DNA of 38,386 nucleotides from Lysobacteraceae bacterium (GTDB lineage: Bacteria; Pseudomonadota; Gammaproteobacteria; Xanthomonadales; Xanthomonadaceae). Of this stretch, positions 25,516-34,449 are shown one piece after another (position 1 is the first letter of the stretch; each line of letters starts with the position of its first letter). The stretch spans positions 1 to 38,386 of the forward strand of contig JAISFF010000066.1 in the NCBI GenBank assembly GCA_031263725.1, given 5' to 3'. The position numbers were made by a program, and so were the translations under genes. Under the pieces are notes generated by a model that saw only the letters and a list, made by a program, of their open reading frames with translations, had not been told where the DNA came from and made no database searches.

Positions 25516-26265
25516 ATGAACCCAGTGATACGTTGGTTCCATCAACTCGGATCGCCTCCCTATTTCGATCGGTTCGCGGCGCGTTGGGCGCCCTGGTGTT
25601 ACGCGATCGCCGCTGTTCTGCTCGGTGTAGGCTGCTGGATGGCGCTGTTCATGGTTCCGGCCGACTATCAGCAGTCCGATAGCTTTCGCATTCTTTATAT
25701 CCACGTGCCCGCCGCCTGGATGAGCATGTTCATCTTCGCCCTGATGGCGCTGTACGCGGCCATCGCACTGATCTGGCGGATCAAGCTGTGCGAGATCCTC
25801 GCCATGGCCTGCGCGCCCATCGGCGCCGCCTTTGCCGTGATTACTCTGGCGACCGGCTCCATCTGGGGCAAACCCATGTGGGGAACCTGGTGGGACTGGG
25901 ACCCGCGGCTGACCGCCGAACTGATCCTGCTGTTCCTGTACCTGGGAGTCATCGCGCTGTACCACGCCATCGAGGACAGGCGTGTGGCGGCGCGCTCGGC
26001 CGGCCTGCTGGCGATCGTCGGCGTCGCCCTGCTGCCGATCATCCGCTACTCCGTCGTGTGGTGGAACTCGTTGCACCAGGGCCAGACGATCAATCTGTTC
26101 GGAGAATCCAAGATGGACCCGAGCATGCGTATGCCATTGTGGATCATGGTGATCGCAACCAAATTCTGGTTCGCGGGTTCCTTGCTGGCGCGTGCGCGCG
26201 CCGACAATTTACGCCGCGAATCCGCCAAGGATTGGGTGCGTCGATTGCTGGAGAAAAAGCCATGA
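25516..26265 (+). CDS. ccmC: Heme exporter/handling protein CcmC
   Basis: A 249-residue six-helix inner-membrane protein of system I cytochrome c maturation. It binds heme with the periplasmic tryptophan-rich motif [12 protein letters not shown] at 122-133, flanked by His63 (YIHVPAAW) and His187 (SLHQGQ), and passes heme to CcmE. ATG 25516 gives the normal family length; an upstream TTG at 25489 is possible. The stop overlaps ccmD (ATGA). It is the first gene of the cluster here: ccmA and ccmB, which usually precede it, are absent. A TAAAAT near 25426 is a weak promoter candidate. Confidence 0.96.
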   Translation: MNPVIRWFHQLGSPPYFDRFAARWAPWCYAIAAVLLGVGCWMALFMVPADYQQSDSFRILYIHVPAAWMSMFIFALMALYAAIALIWRIKLCEILAMACAPIGAAFAVITLATGSIWGKPMWGTWWDWDPRLTAELILLFLYLGVIALYHAIEDRRVAARSAGLLAIVGVALLPIIRYSVVWWNSLHQGQTINLFGESKMDPSMRMPLWIMVIATKFWFAGSLLARARADNLRRESAKDWVRRLLEKKP

Positions 26266-26435
26266 ATTATCTTGGTTATGTCATAGGCGCCTATGCTGTG
26301 TTCGCCGTGATTCTGCTGTGGGATTTCGTCTCGCCACGCTTGCAGATCCGACGGGTATTACGTACGGTGCAATTGCGCATTCAGCGCGAGCGCCGCCAGT
26401 CGCCGGAGGCGAAATCCGTGGAGTTGAGCCGATGA
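26262..26435 (+). CDS. ccmD: Cytochrome c maturation protein CcmD
   Basis: A 57-residue protein with one membrane helix ([20 protein letters not shown]) and a basic cytoplasmic tail ([17 protein letters not shown]), as is typical of CcmD. It stabilises CcmC–CcmE and helps release heme-loaded CcmE. ATG 26262 overlaps the ccmC stop by four bases, and its own stop overlaps the ccmE start by four, so translation is chained. It is easily missed because of its size. Confidence 0.9.
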   Translation: MNYLGYVIGAYAVFAVILLWDFVSPRLQIRRVLRTVQLRIQRERRQSPEAKSVELSR

Positions 26436-26911
26436 ATCCTGTCCGCCGCCGCCGCCTGCTCTTCGTCCTGCTGCTGGCGCTTGCCGCCGGCTTGGCCACC
26501 GCGCTGGTCGCGATGGCCTTGCAACGCAACGTCGCCTATCTGTACCTGCCGGCGGAAGTGCTGCGCGGGGAAGCCGGCGACCACGCCCGCTTCCGTCTCG
26601 GCGGAATGGTCGAGGAAGGTTCTTTCAAGCGGAAAGCCGGCTCCCTGGAAGCCCATTTCCGCGTCACCGATGGCGACGCCCAGCTTCCCGTCGTATACAC
26701 CGGGATACTTCCCGACCTGTTCCGCGAGAAGCAATCCGTCGTCGTCACCGGGCACATGGAAAACGGCGTGTTCATCGCCAACGAAGTGCTCGCCAAGCAC
26801 GACGAAACCTATACGCCGAAGGAAGTGGCCGACAAGATGGGGCGGGCCCATGAAGCGCATCATGTGGACATGGCCGAGGCCAACACCGGAACCTCGCCGC
26901 AGGTTCATTGA
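26432..26911 (+). CDS. ccmE: Heme chaperone CcmE
   Basis: A 159-residue periplasmic heme chaperone with an N-terminal anchor ([22 protein letters not shown]) and the OB-fold domain. The heme-binding His123 and Tyr127 lie in [25 protein letters not shown] and [19 protein letters not shown] are also typical. It takes heme covalently from CcmCD and hands it to CcmFH. A His-rich tail (HEAHHVD) follows. Unlike the neighbouring junctions, the gap to ccmF is 246 bases. Confidence 0.96.
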   Translation: MNPVRRRRLLFVLLLALAAGLATALVAMALQRNVAYLYLPAEVLRGEAGDHARFRLGGMVEEGSFKRKAGSLEAHFRVTDGDAQLPVVYTGILPDLFREKQSVVVTGHMENGVFIANEVLAKHDETYTPKEVADKMGRAHEAHHVDMAEANTGTSPQVH

Positions 26912-26953
26912 AGGTGTTTCGCGACCATATCCCGCAAACTGTTCCGGTCCAGG

Positions 26954-26982
26954 CAATCCGATGTTCATCCGACATCGGATTG
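26954..26982. other. Perfect 10-bp hairpin in the ccmE–ccmF gap
   Basis: CAATCCGATG (26954-26963) pairs exactly with CATCGGATTG (26973-26982) around a 9-base loop, 42 bases past the ccmE stop. The 246-base gap holds no gene. It could be a partial terminator or mRNA stabiliser that separates ccmCDE from ccmFGHI expression. Confidence 0.5.
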
Positions 26983-27157
26983 TGTCGTTTATGGCCATCG
27001 CACTTCGCCATGAAATGGATTGAAGGCGGCTATGCCGATGCCGTGGATTTCATGACGCCATCGAGTACAGGCAAAACATGCGCCCCCCATCGCGCGCTTC
27101 CGAGTTCCACCGTCACCGGATCGTATCCTTCCCCGTTCTCTTACCTGGCGATTGCGC

Positions 27158-29077
27158 ATGTTCCCTGAGCTCGGACAGATCACCCTGATTCTGGCGATGC
27201 TGATCGCCGCCATACAGGCAGTGGTGCCGCTGATCGGCGCACAGCGCGGCCAGGCGTCCTGGATGGCGGTCGCGCGCCCGGCCGCTTATGCCCAGGCACT
27301 GCTCGTCCTCGCCGCATTCGTGATTCTGACCCTGGCTTTCGTCAATCAGGATTTCTCGGTCAAGTACGTCGCGGACAATTCGAACTCGCTGCTGCCCATG
27401 ATGTACCGCTATTCGGCGGTCTGGGGTTCGCACGAAGGCTCGTTGCTGCTTTGGGCGCTGGTACTGGCGATCTGGTGCGCGGCGGTCGCGGTCTTTTCGC
27501 GGGCGTTGCCGCCACAGGTGGTGGCCCGCGTACTCGGCGTAATGGGCATCGTCGCGGTCGGTTTTCTGGCCTTCCTGATCTTCACGTCCAATCCCTTCGA
27601 GCGCCTGCTCCCCGCAGCGCCCGAAGGCCACGATCTGAACCCGTTGCTGCAGGATCCCGGTCTGATTTTCCATCCCCCGATGCTGTACATCGGTTATGTC
27701 GGATTCTCGGTCCCGTTCGCATTCGCGATCGCCGCCCTGCTCGATGGCCGCATCGATACGCGCTGGCTGCGCTGGACCCGTCCCTGGACCAATCTGGCCT
27801 GGGGCTTCCTGACCATCGGCATCGCGCTGGGAAGCTGGTGGGCGTACTACGAACTCGGCTGGGGCGGCTGGTGGTTCTGGGACCCGGTGGAGAACGCCAG
27901 TTTCATGCCCTGGCTCGCCGGCGCGGCGCTGTTGCACTCTCAGGCGGTGACCGAAAAACGCGGCAGTTTCCCGGGCTGGACCCTGCTGCTGGCGATCGCC
28001 GCTTTCTCTCTCTCATTGCTGGGCACCTTCCTGGTGCGCTCCGGCGTGCTGACCAGCGTGCATGCCTTCGCCGCCGATCCGGCGCGCGGTTTGTTCATCC
28101 TGATCTTCCTCAGCCTGATTATCGGCGGCTCCTTGCTGCTGTATGCGCTGCGCGCCTCGCGCATGGAGAAAGGCGCGCCGTTCGCCGGCTTCTCGCGCGA
28201 AACTCTGCTGCTGATCAACAACCTGCTGCTGACCAGCGCCTGCTGCATGGTCCTGCTGGGTACGCTCTATCCGCTGATCGCCGATGCCCTGAAACTGGGC
28301 AAGATTTCAGTCGGCCCTCCCTATTTCAGTCTGCTGTTCCTTGTCCTGATGACTCCGCTGGTGCTGGTGCTGCCGTTCGGCCCGCTGACCCGCTGGCAAC
28401 GCGAGCAGCCTTCAGGCGTGATGGCCATGCTTGCCCCTTGGGCCATCCTGGCGCTGGCCGGTGGGGGAGTCGCCTATTTCCTGGCGCCGCAGAGTCCGTT
28501 CAAGACCGCGGCCGGCGTGGCCGGCGCGCTGTGGGTCGGAACCGGAACCCTGCGTTTCGTCCGGACCCGGCTGAAAACCGCCTCGCGCAAGATCACTCCG
28601 GAAATGATGGGAATGATCCTGGCGCATTTCGGCATCGGCGTGTTCCTAGCCGGGGCCTTGCTGGTCGAGGCACTGAACACCCAACGCGAAATCGCTCTCG
28701 GCCCGAACCAATCGATCCAAGTGGAGCAATACGAGTTCCGTTTCGAGGATGTCGACGAAACGCGCGGTCCGAACTACCTTTCCGACCGCGGTCACATCCA
28801 GGTCTGGAAAAGCGGCAGGCAGATCGCCCTGCTGCATCCGGAAAAGCGCTCGTATGCCGGAGGCGGCCAGGTCATGACCGAATCCGGCATTCGTCCCGGA
28901 GTCCTCACCGATATTTATGTCGCTCTGGGCGAGCCCCTGGGCAATGGCGCCTGGGCGGTACGCGTCCATATCAAACCCTTCGTCCGCTGGATCTGGGCGG
29001 GCGCGTTGCTGATGGCCCTGGGGGCATTCGTCACCGCGGCCGACAAACGTTTCCGCCGCAAACCGGAGAAAGCCTGA
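27158..29077 (+). CDS. ccmF: Heme lyase subunit CcmF
   Basis: A 639-residue, multi-helix inner-membrane protein that ligates heme to apocytochrome c with CcmH/I. The WWD heme-handling domain is GWGGWWFWDPVENASFMPWL. Family landmarks before and after it include RYSAVWGSHEGSLLLW, PGLIFHPPMLYIGYVGF and FLVRSGVLTSVHAFA. ATG 27158 is preferred over TTG 27152. The stop overlaps the ccmG start (TGATG). Length is normal for the family. Confidence 0.97.
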   Translation: MFPELGQITLILAMLIAAIQAVVPLIGAQRGQASWMAVARPAAYAQALLVLAAFVILTLAFVNQDFSVKYVADNSNSLLPMMYRYSAVWGSHEGSLLLWALVLAIWCAAVAVFSRALPPQVVARVLGVMGIVAVGFLAFLIFTSNPFERLLPAAPEGHDLNPLLQDPGLIFHPPMLYIGYVGFSVPFAFAIAALLDGRIDTRWLRWTRPWTNLAWGFLTIGIALGSWWAYYELGWGGWWFWDPVENASFMPWLAGAALLHSQAVTEKRGSFPGWTLLLAIAAFSLSLLGTFLVRSGVLTSVHAFAADPARGLFILIFLSLIIGGSLLLYALRASRMEKGAPFAGFSRETLLLINNLLLTSACCMVLLGTLYPLIADALKLGKISVGPPYFSLLFLVLMTPLVLVLPFGPLTRWQREQPSGVMAMLAPWAILALAGGGVAYFLAPQSPFKTAAGVAGALWVGTGTLRFVRTRLKTASRKITPEMMGMILAHFGIGVFLAGALLVEALNTQREIALGPNQSIQVEQYEFRFEDVDETRGPNYLSDRGHIQVWKSGRQIALLHPEKRSYAGGGQVMTESGIRPGVLTDIYVALGEPLGNGAWAVRVHIKPFVRWIWAGALLMALGAFVTAADKRFRRKPEKA

Positions 29078-29658
29078 TGTCGCAATCGCCTGTCCCCCGG
29101 CGAAAAGGATTGCCGATACCGGTCATCGTCATCGGCACCACCGTCTTCATCGCACTGGTCTGCCTGATGATCTATGGCGTGGTCCGTTCGGGAGATCCCA
29201 ACCGGGACATCCTGCCTTCGGTGCTCATCGACAAACCGGCACCGGAGTTCAGCCTCCCGGTGCTGCACGACCCGGGCCGCCATGTTTCCAGCGCCGACCT
29301 GCGCGGAGCGCCCTATCTCCTGAACGTATGGGGCAGTTGGTGCCCGAGCTGCCGGATCGAGCATCCGACCCTGACCCGCTTCGCCGAAACCAAGCGCGTG
29401 CGTGTCGTCGGCTACAACTGGAAGGACGACAACAGCGACGCACTGCGCTGGCTCGAGCAATTCGGCAATCCGTACATCGTGGTGGTGACCGACCAGGATG
29501 GGCGCAAGGCGCTGGACTGGGGTATCTCCGCCGCGCCGGAGACATTCCTGATCGACGGCGACGGGGTCATCCGGTGGAAGTACTCCGGCCCGCTGACCGA
29601 TGAAATCATCAACGAGCAACTGATCCCGATACTGGCGAAAGCGGAGCGCGGCCCATGA
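29077..29658 (+). CDS. ccmG: Thiol:disulfide oxidoreductase CcmG/DsbE
   Basis: A 193-residue membrane-anchored periplasmic thioredoxin. The anchor is PVIVIGTTVFIALVCLMIYG at 15-34. The redox site is WGSWCPSC (Cys89, Cys92). AAPETFLIDGDG contains the cis-Pro loop. It reduces apocytochrome CXXCH thiols or CcmH before heme attachment. It overlaps ccmF by one base and ccmH by four, so all are co-translated. Confidence 0.96.
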   Translation: MSQSPVPRRKGLPIPVIVIGTTVFIALVCLMIYGVVRSGDPNRDILPSVLIDKPAPEFSLPVLHDPGRHVSSADLRGAPYLLNVWGSWCPSCRIEHPTLTRFAETKRVRVVGYNWKDDNSDALRWLEQFGNPYIVVVTDQDGRKALDWGISAAPETFLIDGDGVIRWKYSGPLTDEIINEQLIPILAKAERGP

Positions 29659-30095
29659 GAACCTGGTGGTTGTTCCTGCTCCTGGCCATGCTGGCTCCAC
29701 CGCTCCAGGCGCAGCGGATGCTCAACGATCCAACGCCGCTGCAGTTCGCCGATGCCAGGGAAGAGATGCGTTTCCATTATCTGACTTCGGAGCTGCGCTG
29801 CGTACAGTGCCAGAACCAGTCGCTGGCGGACTCCAACGCGCAGATCGCACACGATATGCGGCGCGAAGTGCTGGAGTTGATGCGCCAGGGCCGATCGGAC
29901 GAACAAGTGAAGCAGTTCCTGGTCGATCGCTATGGCGAGTTCGTCCTGTACAAGCCGATGGTCGAGTCGCACACCTGGTTGCTGTGGTTCGGCCCGATCC
30001 TGCTGCTGATCGCCGGCGGCATCGTCGTACTGCTGATCGTCCGCCGCCGTAGTTCACCCGACATCAGCCTTCCCAATGACGAGCAGGAGTGGTAA
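29655..30095 (+). CDS. ccmH: Cytochrome c maturation protein CcmH
   Basis: A 146-residue protein with a signal peptide (LFLLLAMLAPPLQAQ) and the family signature LRCVQCQNQSLADSNA (Cys49, Cys52), followed by a C-terminal membrane helix (LLWFGPILLLIAGGIVVLLI). It keeps apocytochrome thiols reduced and presents them to CcmF. This is the short, single-domain form; the TPR part is the separate ccmI that follows, sharing one base with the stop codon. Confidence 0.96.
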   Translation: MRTWWLFLLLAMLAPPLQAQRMLNDPTPLQFADAREEMRFHYLTSELRCVQCQNQSLADSNAQIAHDMRREVLELMRQGRSDEQVKQFLVDRYGEFVLYKPMVESHTWLLWFGPILLLIAGGIVVLLIVRRRSSPDISLPNDEQEW

Positions 30096-31129
30096 TGGTC
30101 GCCTTTATCATTGCCACCACATTGATCGTGATCTGCGCCCTGACCTGGGTGCTGAAACCGTTATGGACAACGTCCCGCACCGCGTCCGTGGTCCTGATCC
30201 TGCTCATGGGGATCAACACCTTCGCGATATACATGATGGTCGGAACCCCCGCCGCCCTGGACCGGAATGTCACGGCGACACCGCCGGAGCCGCATTCGCT
30301 GGCCGAAGCGGTCGAACAGCTCCAGGCCGAAATGCAGCGCAACCCGGAAAGCGCCGAAGGCTGGGGGTTGCTCGCGCGTTCCTACATGCAGCTGGGCCGT
30401 CTGCCCGAGGCTGGAGCTGCCTATTCCAAGGCTGTGCAACTGCTTCCCGACGAGCCGGATCTGCTGGTCGAGGCGGCCCAGGCGCGCGCCATGTCGGCAC
30501 CACAGAACCGCTTCGATGAAGCCGCAGTCGCGATGTTGCGACATGCACTGGAAGTGCAACCCGGACACCAGCGCGCCGCCTGGTTCATCGGTATCTCGCA
30601 ACGCCAGAGAGGTGAAGCCGCCGAAGCCGCCGCCACCTGGGAAACCCTGTTGCCGCGTCTCGATCCGAAAGCCGCCGAAGCCCTGATCGTCGAAATCAAC
30701 CATGCCCGCCGGGACGCGGGTCTTCCGGAATTGACGCCTGCATCCGCAGCTCCCGCCGCTAGCGATGCTTCTGTGGCCTCCATGCCGATCAACATTTCCG
30801 TCCAGCTCTCGCCTGCTCTGAAATCGAGCATGTCCCCCGGCGATACCCTGTTCGTAATCGCGCGCCAGGCCGATGGGTCCCCCATGCCGGTAGCGGTAAA
30901 GCGGCTCCCTGTGGGCGACTTCCCCGTCGTCGTCGAGCTCAGCGACAACGATGGCGTGATGCCGGCACTGAAGCTGTCGGAAATGGACCAGTTCCAGATA
31001 CTCGCGCGCATTTCCAAGAGCGGAGAGGCGGGACGTGCTTCCGGGGATCTCGAATCCTCGCCCTTGCAGGCACAAACGAAATCCGCCGATACCCCATTCC
31101 AGGTACTGATCGACCAAAAGGTGCCGTAG
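30095..31129 (+). CDS. ccmI: Cytochrome c maturation protein CcmI (TPR apocytochrome chaperone)
   Basis: A 344-residue protein with two N-terminal membrane helices (ATTLIVICALTWVLKPLW; VVLILLMGINTFAIYMM) and a periplasmic TPR region at about 70-190 (WGLLARSYMQLGRLPEAGAA, LRHALEVQPGHQRAAWFIGI). A C-terminal beta-rich domain follows (INISVQLSPALKSSMSPGDT). It binds the C-terminal helix of apocytochromes and brings them to CcmFH. ATG 30095 overlaps the ccmH stop; it is the last gene of the cluster. Confidence 0.93.
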   Translation: MVAFIIATTLIVICALTWVLKPLWTTSRTASVVLILLMGINTFAIYMMVGTPAALDRNVTATPPEPHSLAEAVEQLQAEMQRNPESAEGWGLLARSYMQLGRLPEAGAAYSKAVQLLPDEPDLLVEAAQARAMSAPQNRFDEAAVAMLRHALEVQPGHQRAAWFIGISQRQRGEAAEAAATWETLLPRLDPKAAEALIVEINHARRDAGLPELTPASAAPAASDASVASMPINISVQLSPALKSSMSPGDTLFVIARQADGSPMPVAVKRLPVGDFPVVVELSDNDGVMPALKLSEMDQFQILARISKSGEAGRASGDLESSPLQAQTKSADTPFQVLIDQKVP

Positions 31130-31236
31130 GTTGCTTCGCGGTCCGGGCAGCGATCAACGGGTTCCGCCATGGCGGAATACCGCGTCTCCCGTCTCCCGGC
31201 CTGTTCTCATCGGCCGTTGCGGGTACACTTTTGCCC

Positions 31237-32349
31237 ATGCTCGAATACATCCCTCCCGGAACCCGTTTTCACGAACTGCCATCCCCCTTTGCCATGAAGC
31301 GGGGAGGAGAGCTGCATCGCGCCCGCATCGCCTATGAAACCTGGGGCAAGCTCAACACGCGACGCGACAACGCCATATTGATCGTCACCGGACTGTCGCC
31401 CAACGCCCACGCCGCCAGCCATTCCGACAATCCCGAGCGTGGCTGGTGGGAAGCCATGCTGGGTCCCGGCAAGCCGATCGATACCGATCGCTGGTTCGTG
31501 ATCTGCGTCAATTCGCTCGGCAGCTGCAAAGGCTCCACCGGGCCGGCCTCAACCGATCCCGACAGCGGATTCACCTACCGTCTGCGTTTCCCGGAACTGT
31601 CCATCGAGGATGTCGCCAACGCGGCGACGGCGGTCGTGCGAGCGCTGGAAGTAGCGCAACTGGCCTGCATCATCGGCAACTCGATGGGAGGCATGACCGC
31701 GCTGGCCGCGCTCCTGCAGCATCCCGGCCTGGCCCGGACACACATCAACGTCTCGGGCAGCGCACAGGCCCTGCCTTTTTCGATCGCGATCCGCTCCCTG
31801 CAGCGCGAAGCCATCCGCCTCGATCCCAACTGGAACAACGGCGACTACAGCGAACTTCACTATCCGGAATCGGGCATGCGGATAGCCCGCAAACTGGGCG
31901 TGATCACCTATCGCTCGGCACTGGAATGGGATGGCCGCTTCAGCCGTATCCGGCTCGAATCCGACCGGCCCGACGAAGAACCGTTCGGCCTGGAATTCCA
32001 GATCGAAAGCTATCTGGAAGGACATGCGCGACGCTTCATCCATCAATTCGACCCGAATTGCTATCTGTATCTGAGTCGTTCGATGGATTGGTTCGATCTG
32101 GCCGAACATGCCGATGGCAACATCCTCGACGGGCTGGCCGGGATAAAACTCGAGAAGGCGCTGGCAATCGGCTCCGGTACCGACATCCTGTTCCCGATCC
32201 AGCAGCAGGAGCAGATTGCGGAGGGACTGAGAATGGGTGGAGCGGACTCCAATTTCATAGGCACGGATTCGCCTCAGGGACACGATGCGTTCCTGGTCGA
32301 CATCGCCCGTTTCGGAGCGGCCATCGGTGGTTTCCTCGAGCAGATCTGA
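31237..32349 (+). CDS. metX: MetX-like O-acyltransferase (homoserine/serine O-succinyl- or acetyltransferase)
   Basis: A 370-residue alpha/beta-hydrolase acyltransferase. The nucleophile Ser lies in IIGNSMGGMTALAAL. NSLGSCKGSTGPASTDP, YRLRFPELSIEDVANAA and a C-terminal DSPQGHDAFL with the catalytic His follow, and IGSGTDILFP holds the Asp. MetX proteins acylate homoserine for methionine synthesis. In Xanthomonad relatives the enzyme has been linked to succinyl-CoA and to serine, so the substrate is not safe to assign from the name. ATG 31237 has a TACACT eight bases upstream, suggesting a very short leader. It is co-directional with ccmI but unrelated in role. Confidence 0.9.
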   Translation: MLEYIPPGTRFHELPSPFAMKRGGELHRARIAYETWGKLNTRRDNAILIVTGLSPNAHAASHSDNPERGWWEAMLGPGKPIDTDRWFVICVNSLGSCKGSTGPASTDPDSGFTYRLRFPELSIEDVANAATAVVRALEVAQLACIIGNSMGGMTALAALLQHPGLARTHINVSGSAQALPFSIAIRSLQREAIRLDPNWNNGDYSELHYPESGMRIARKLGVITYRSALEWDGRFSRIRLESDRPDEEPFGLEFQIESYLEGHARRFIHQFDPNCYLYLSRSMDWFDLAEHADGNILDGLAGIKLEKALAIGSGTDILFPIQQQEQIAEGLRMGGADSNFIGTDSPQGHDAFLVDIARFGAAIGGFLEQI

Positions 32350-32623
32350 CGGCGAAGATCTGATTCGGCCTGTCCAACCTGTCCGATGAACAACGGCTGT
32401 GTGTACTTTCATGGCGGGCGGTGCGCGGGAGCCGCAAGGCTCGCCGGTCCGTAGGCCGGGCGGAGACTGCGTCATGAATTGTTCTGTCGCTGCACGCGCA
32501 TCCTGTGATGAAGGCGGTTGCCACTTCCCGTTGAAGCGCCGGTCAAACGGTGGTGGAAATCGGTCCCCTGTAGTGTTGCCGTGTCACGCCTTGGGGGCAT
32601 CCTTGGCCTGGAAACACTATCCC

Positions 32624-33658
32624 CTAATCCACTCCCGTATCCCCGGCATCCACGATCACCTCGATTTCGTAGCCAAGACGCTGCCTGACCTCCTCCGCAA
32701 GAACGATGACACGCCTTGCCGCAAGCGCACGGTCCACGGTCTTACTCAGAACCACCCTGCCGATCCCCTTCTGCTGGATCATCTGCGCCATCCGCTCCAG
32801 CGCCGGACGGTACTGGTCCCGTATTTCTGCCTTTCCTTCGACGAAAACCGCATCGCTGACTTCCATGTCCACCCGTGGTCCGGTTTCGAACGGCGCGGAA
32901 TCCACGTCATTCAGACTCACGCCGAAATCGAACCGTACCGGCAGGCCCGGGGTGACCCGACGCAGCAATGGATTGTCGGTCGTGAAAACGGCATCGCCCG
33001 ACAAGGTCGACGGATCCACTTTCAGGATGAAGTTGCGGCCATGAGGCGCACTAGTGGTGGTACCGGAGATTCCTTTCAGATGGAAGCGCCCGTACTGGTC
33101 GGTCTCGATCAGGTGGCCTTCCACCGTGGCAAGGCGCACGCCCGGGATTCCAGACTCACCCTGCTCCCGCATGCCGTTACCGTTGCGATCATGATAGACG
33201 GTGCCCAGGATCAGGCTTTCGTCCAGCATCGGACCGTTGTCGGCCATCCGGATATCCGCCGGCGCGCGACTGGGTATCGATGTCCGCAGCGGCCGTACCA
33301 CGCCCGTCGCTCCGGCATGTGCCTCGGCGGTATTGACATGCGTTCCCGCACGGACACCGTTGTAAACGACGCCGCTGATTACCGGCGCCGTCTGACGGCT
33401 CGCCGGACCCGTGCCGGTCAATGCTCCCCGCAACTGGACAGTACCGGACAGGGCATCGACGGACAGAAGCGTATTGTGGTTGGAACCGGCACCCGTGTTG
33501 ATAGTCCGCGCGGACACAAGGACCGGCACCAGCGCCACGCATGTCGCGCATACGGGAATGAAGGATCTGCATGCGTGCGACACGCGCCTGTATCCGGCTT
33601 GCCACGATGAGACAAAATCGATCAGCTGCCCTATGCCTTTGCAGATATGATTTCTCAC
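32624..33658 (-). CDS. Exported protein with SdrD-B-like and OmpA-like domains
   Basis: A 344-residue protein. A hydrophobic signal-like stretch lies at 36-50 (VCATCVALVPVLVSA) after a long basic N-terminus. Residues 150-225 form an SdrD B-like/carboxypeptidase-regulatory-like beta domain (YHDRNGNGMREQGESGIPGV, IETDQYGRFHLKG). The C-terminal 95 residues (VEGKAEIRDQYRPALERMAQ, RRVIVLAEEVRQRL) resemble an OmpA-type peptidoglycan-binding fold. It is probably an envelope structural protein tied to the cell wall. GTG 33658 is the first start and lacks a clear ribosome site; GTG at codon 26 would give a normal-length signal peptide. The gene stands alone. Confidence 0.65.
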   Translation of the reverse strand: MRNHICKGIGQLIDFVSSWQAGYRRVSHACRSFIPVCATCVALVPVLVSARTINTGAGSNHNTLLSVDALSGTVQLRGALTGTGPASRQTAPVISGVVYNGVRAGTHVNTAEAHAGATGVVRPLRTSIPSRAPADIRMADNGPMLDESLILGTVYHDRNGNGMREQGESGIPGVRLATVEGHLIETDQYGRFHLKGISGTTTSAPHGRNFILKVDPSTLSGDAVFTTDNPLLRRVTPGLPVRFDFGVSLNDVDSAPFETGPRVDMEVSDAVFVEGKAEIRDQYRPALERMAQMIQQKGIGRVVLSKTVDRALAARRVIVLAEEVRQRLGYEIEVIVDAGDTGVD

Positions 33659-34252
33659 TTATCAAACGGTTTCCAGAATGAGGGAAAGTCTTGCCCGGCC
33701 GGATCGCCGCCTGTCTCTCCACACTGACCGAGCCCATCAGGAAATGGAACAAAGGCCAATGCTGCTGACAACAATCACCATAGAAAATGTAATCCGAAAA
33801 CACATTCGCAAAATCCAGACGATAATCAGAATGAGACCTGATTCCCACGCCTGTACTGGCAATGCTCATAAACGAGCACCAATACTCAATACGAACATGA
33901 GCAGTTCGCTTTTTTGGCGCATCGCGTTTTGGAACTATCTGTTTTATGATTGACGAAACAAAGAACAACTGAAAAGCCGCTTTCATTTCAGGACTCGCCA
34001 GATCGAACACGAGTCTCACACGAATAGATTCGATGAAGCACTGCATCCGCGTCGTCATTCGCACACAGGATATGAGTCGAACGATTCCGGCACCGCCACT
34101 CCATGTCGTTCGGCGATGGACGCGCAGGCGAATTTCCGGGCATGACGGCATCGGCCACGGGCCGCACGGAAGTTCATTCGCTGACCCACGGCATCGACAT
34201 CGGCCCGGGATCACCTGCGCGCGAATCCAGGTCGTCTCAAGTCATCATCGGA
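33659..34252. other. Intergenic stretch, no gene seen
   Basis: Open frames here have no family resemblance. The segment 33760-34020 is distinctly more AT-rich than the surrounding genes. No convincing promoter, terminator or RNA gene was found. Confidence 0.4.
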
Positions 34253-34340
34253 GATCGGCCCACGCATGCATGGACAGGCGCTATCTGCGATACATCTTTC
34301 CGTTGTTCGTCTGATCGGCCCATGCGCGCATGGACAGGCG
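34253..34340. repeat. Two 28-bp direct repeats, 60-base period, upstream of cstA
   Basis: GATCGGCCCACGCATGCATG then GACAGGCG (34253-34280) recurs with three changes at 34313-34340. The 32 bases between are not repeated. The second copy ends about 110 bases before the cstA start. Tandem regulator sites or a degraded repeat family are both possible. Confidence 0.6.
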
Positions 34341-34449
34341 GACTCGTGCCCGACTAAAGTCCTAACGTTTGGAGCGACGCCATGCGCTTGGCTCTTCCAT
34401 ACGCTTGGTTAGACTGTTCTTCCCCGATGTTCCTGTCTGGAGTATTCCC

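Noticed and set aside
27451-29100. The long extension of the CcmG frame back through ccmF
   Set aside because: The upstream part is out-of-frame ccmF sequence; the true ccmG starts at 29077 at the ccmF stop.
34253-34340. CRISPR-like repeat
   Set aside because: Only two imperfect copies, no third unit, no leader and no cas genes.
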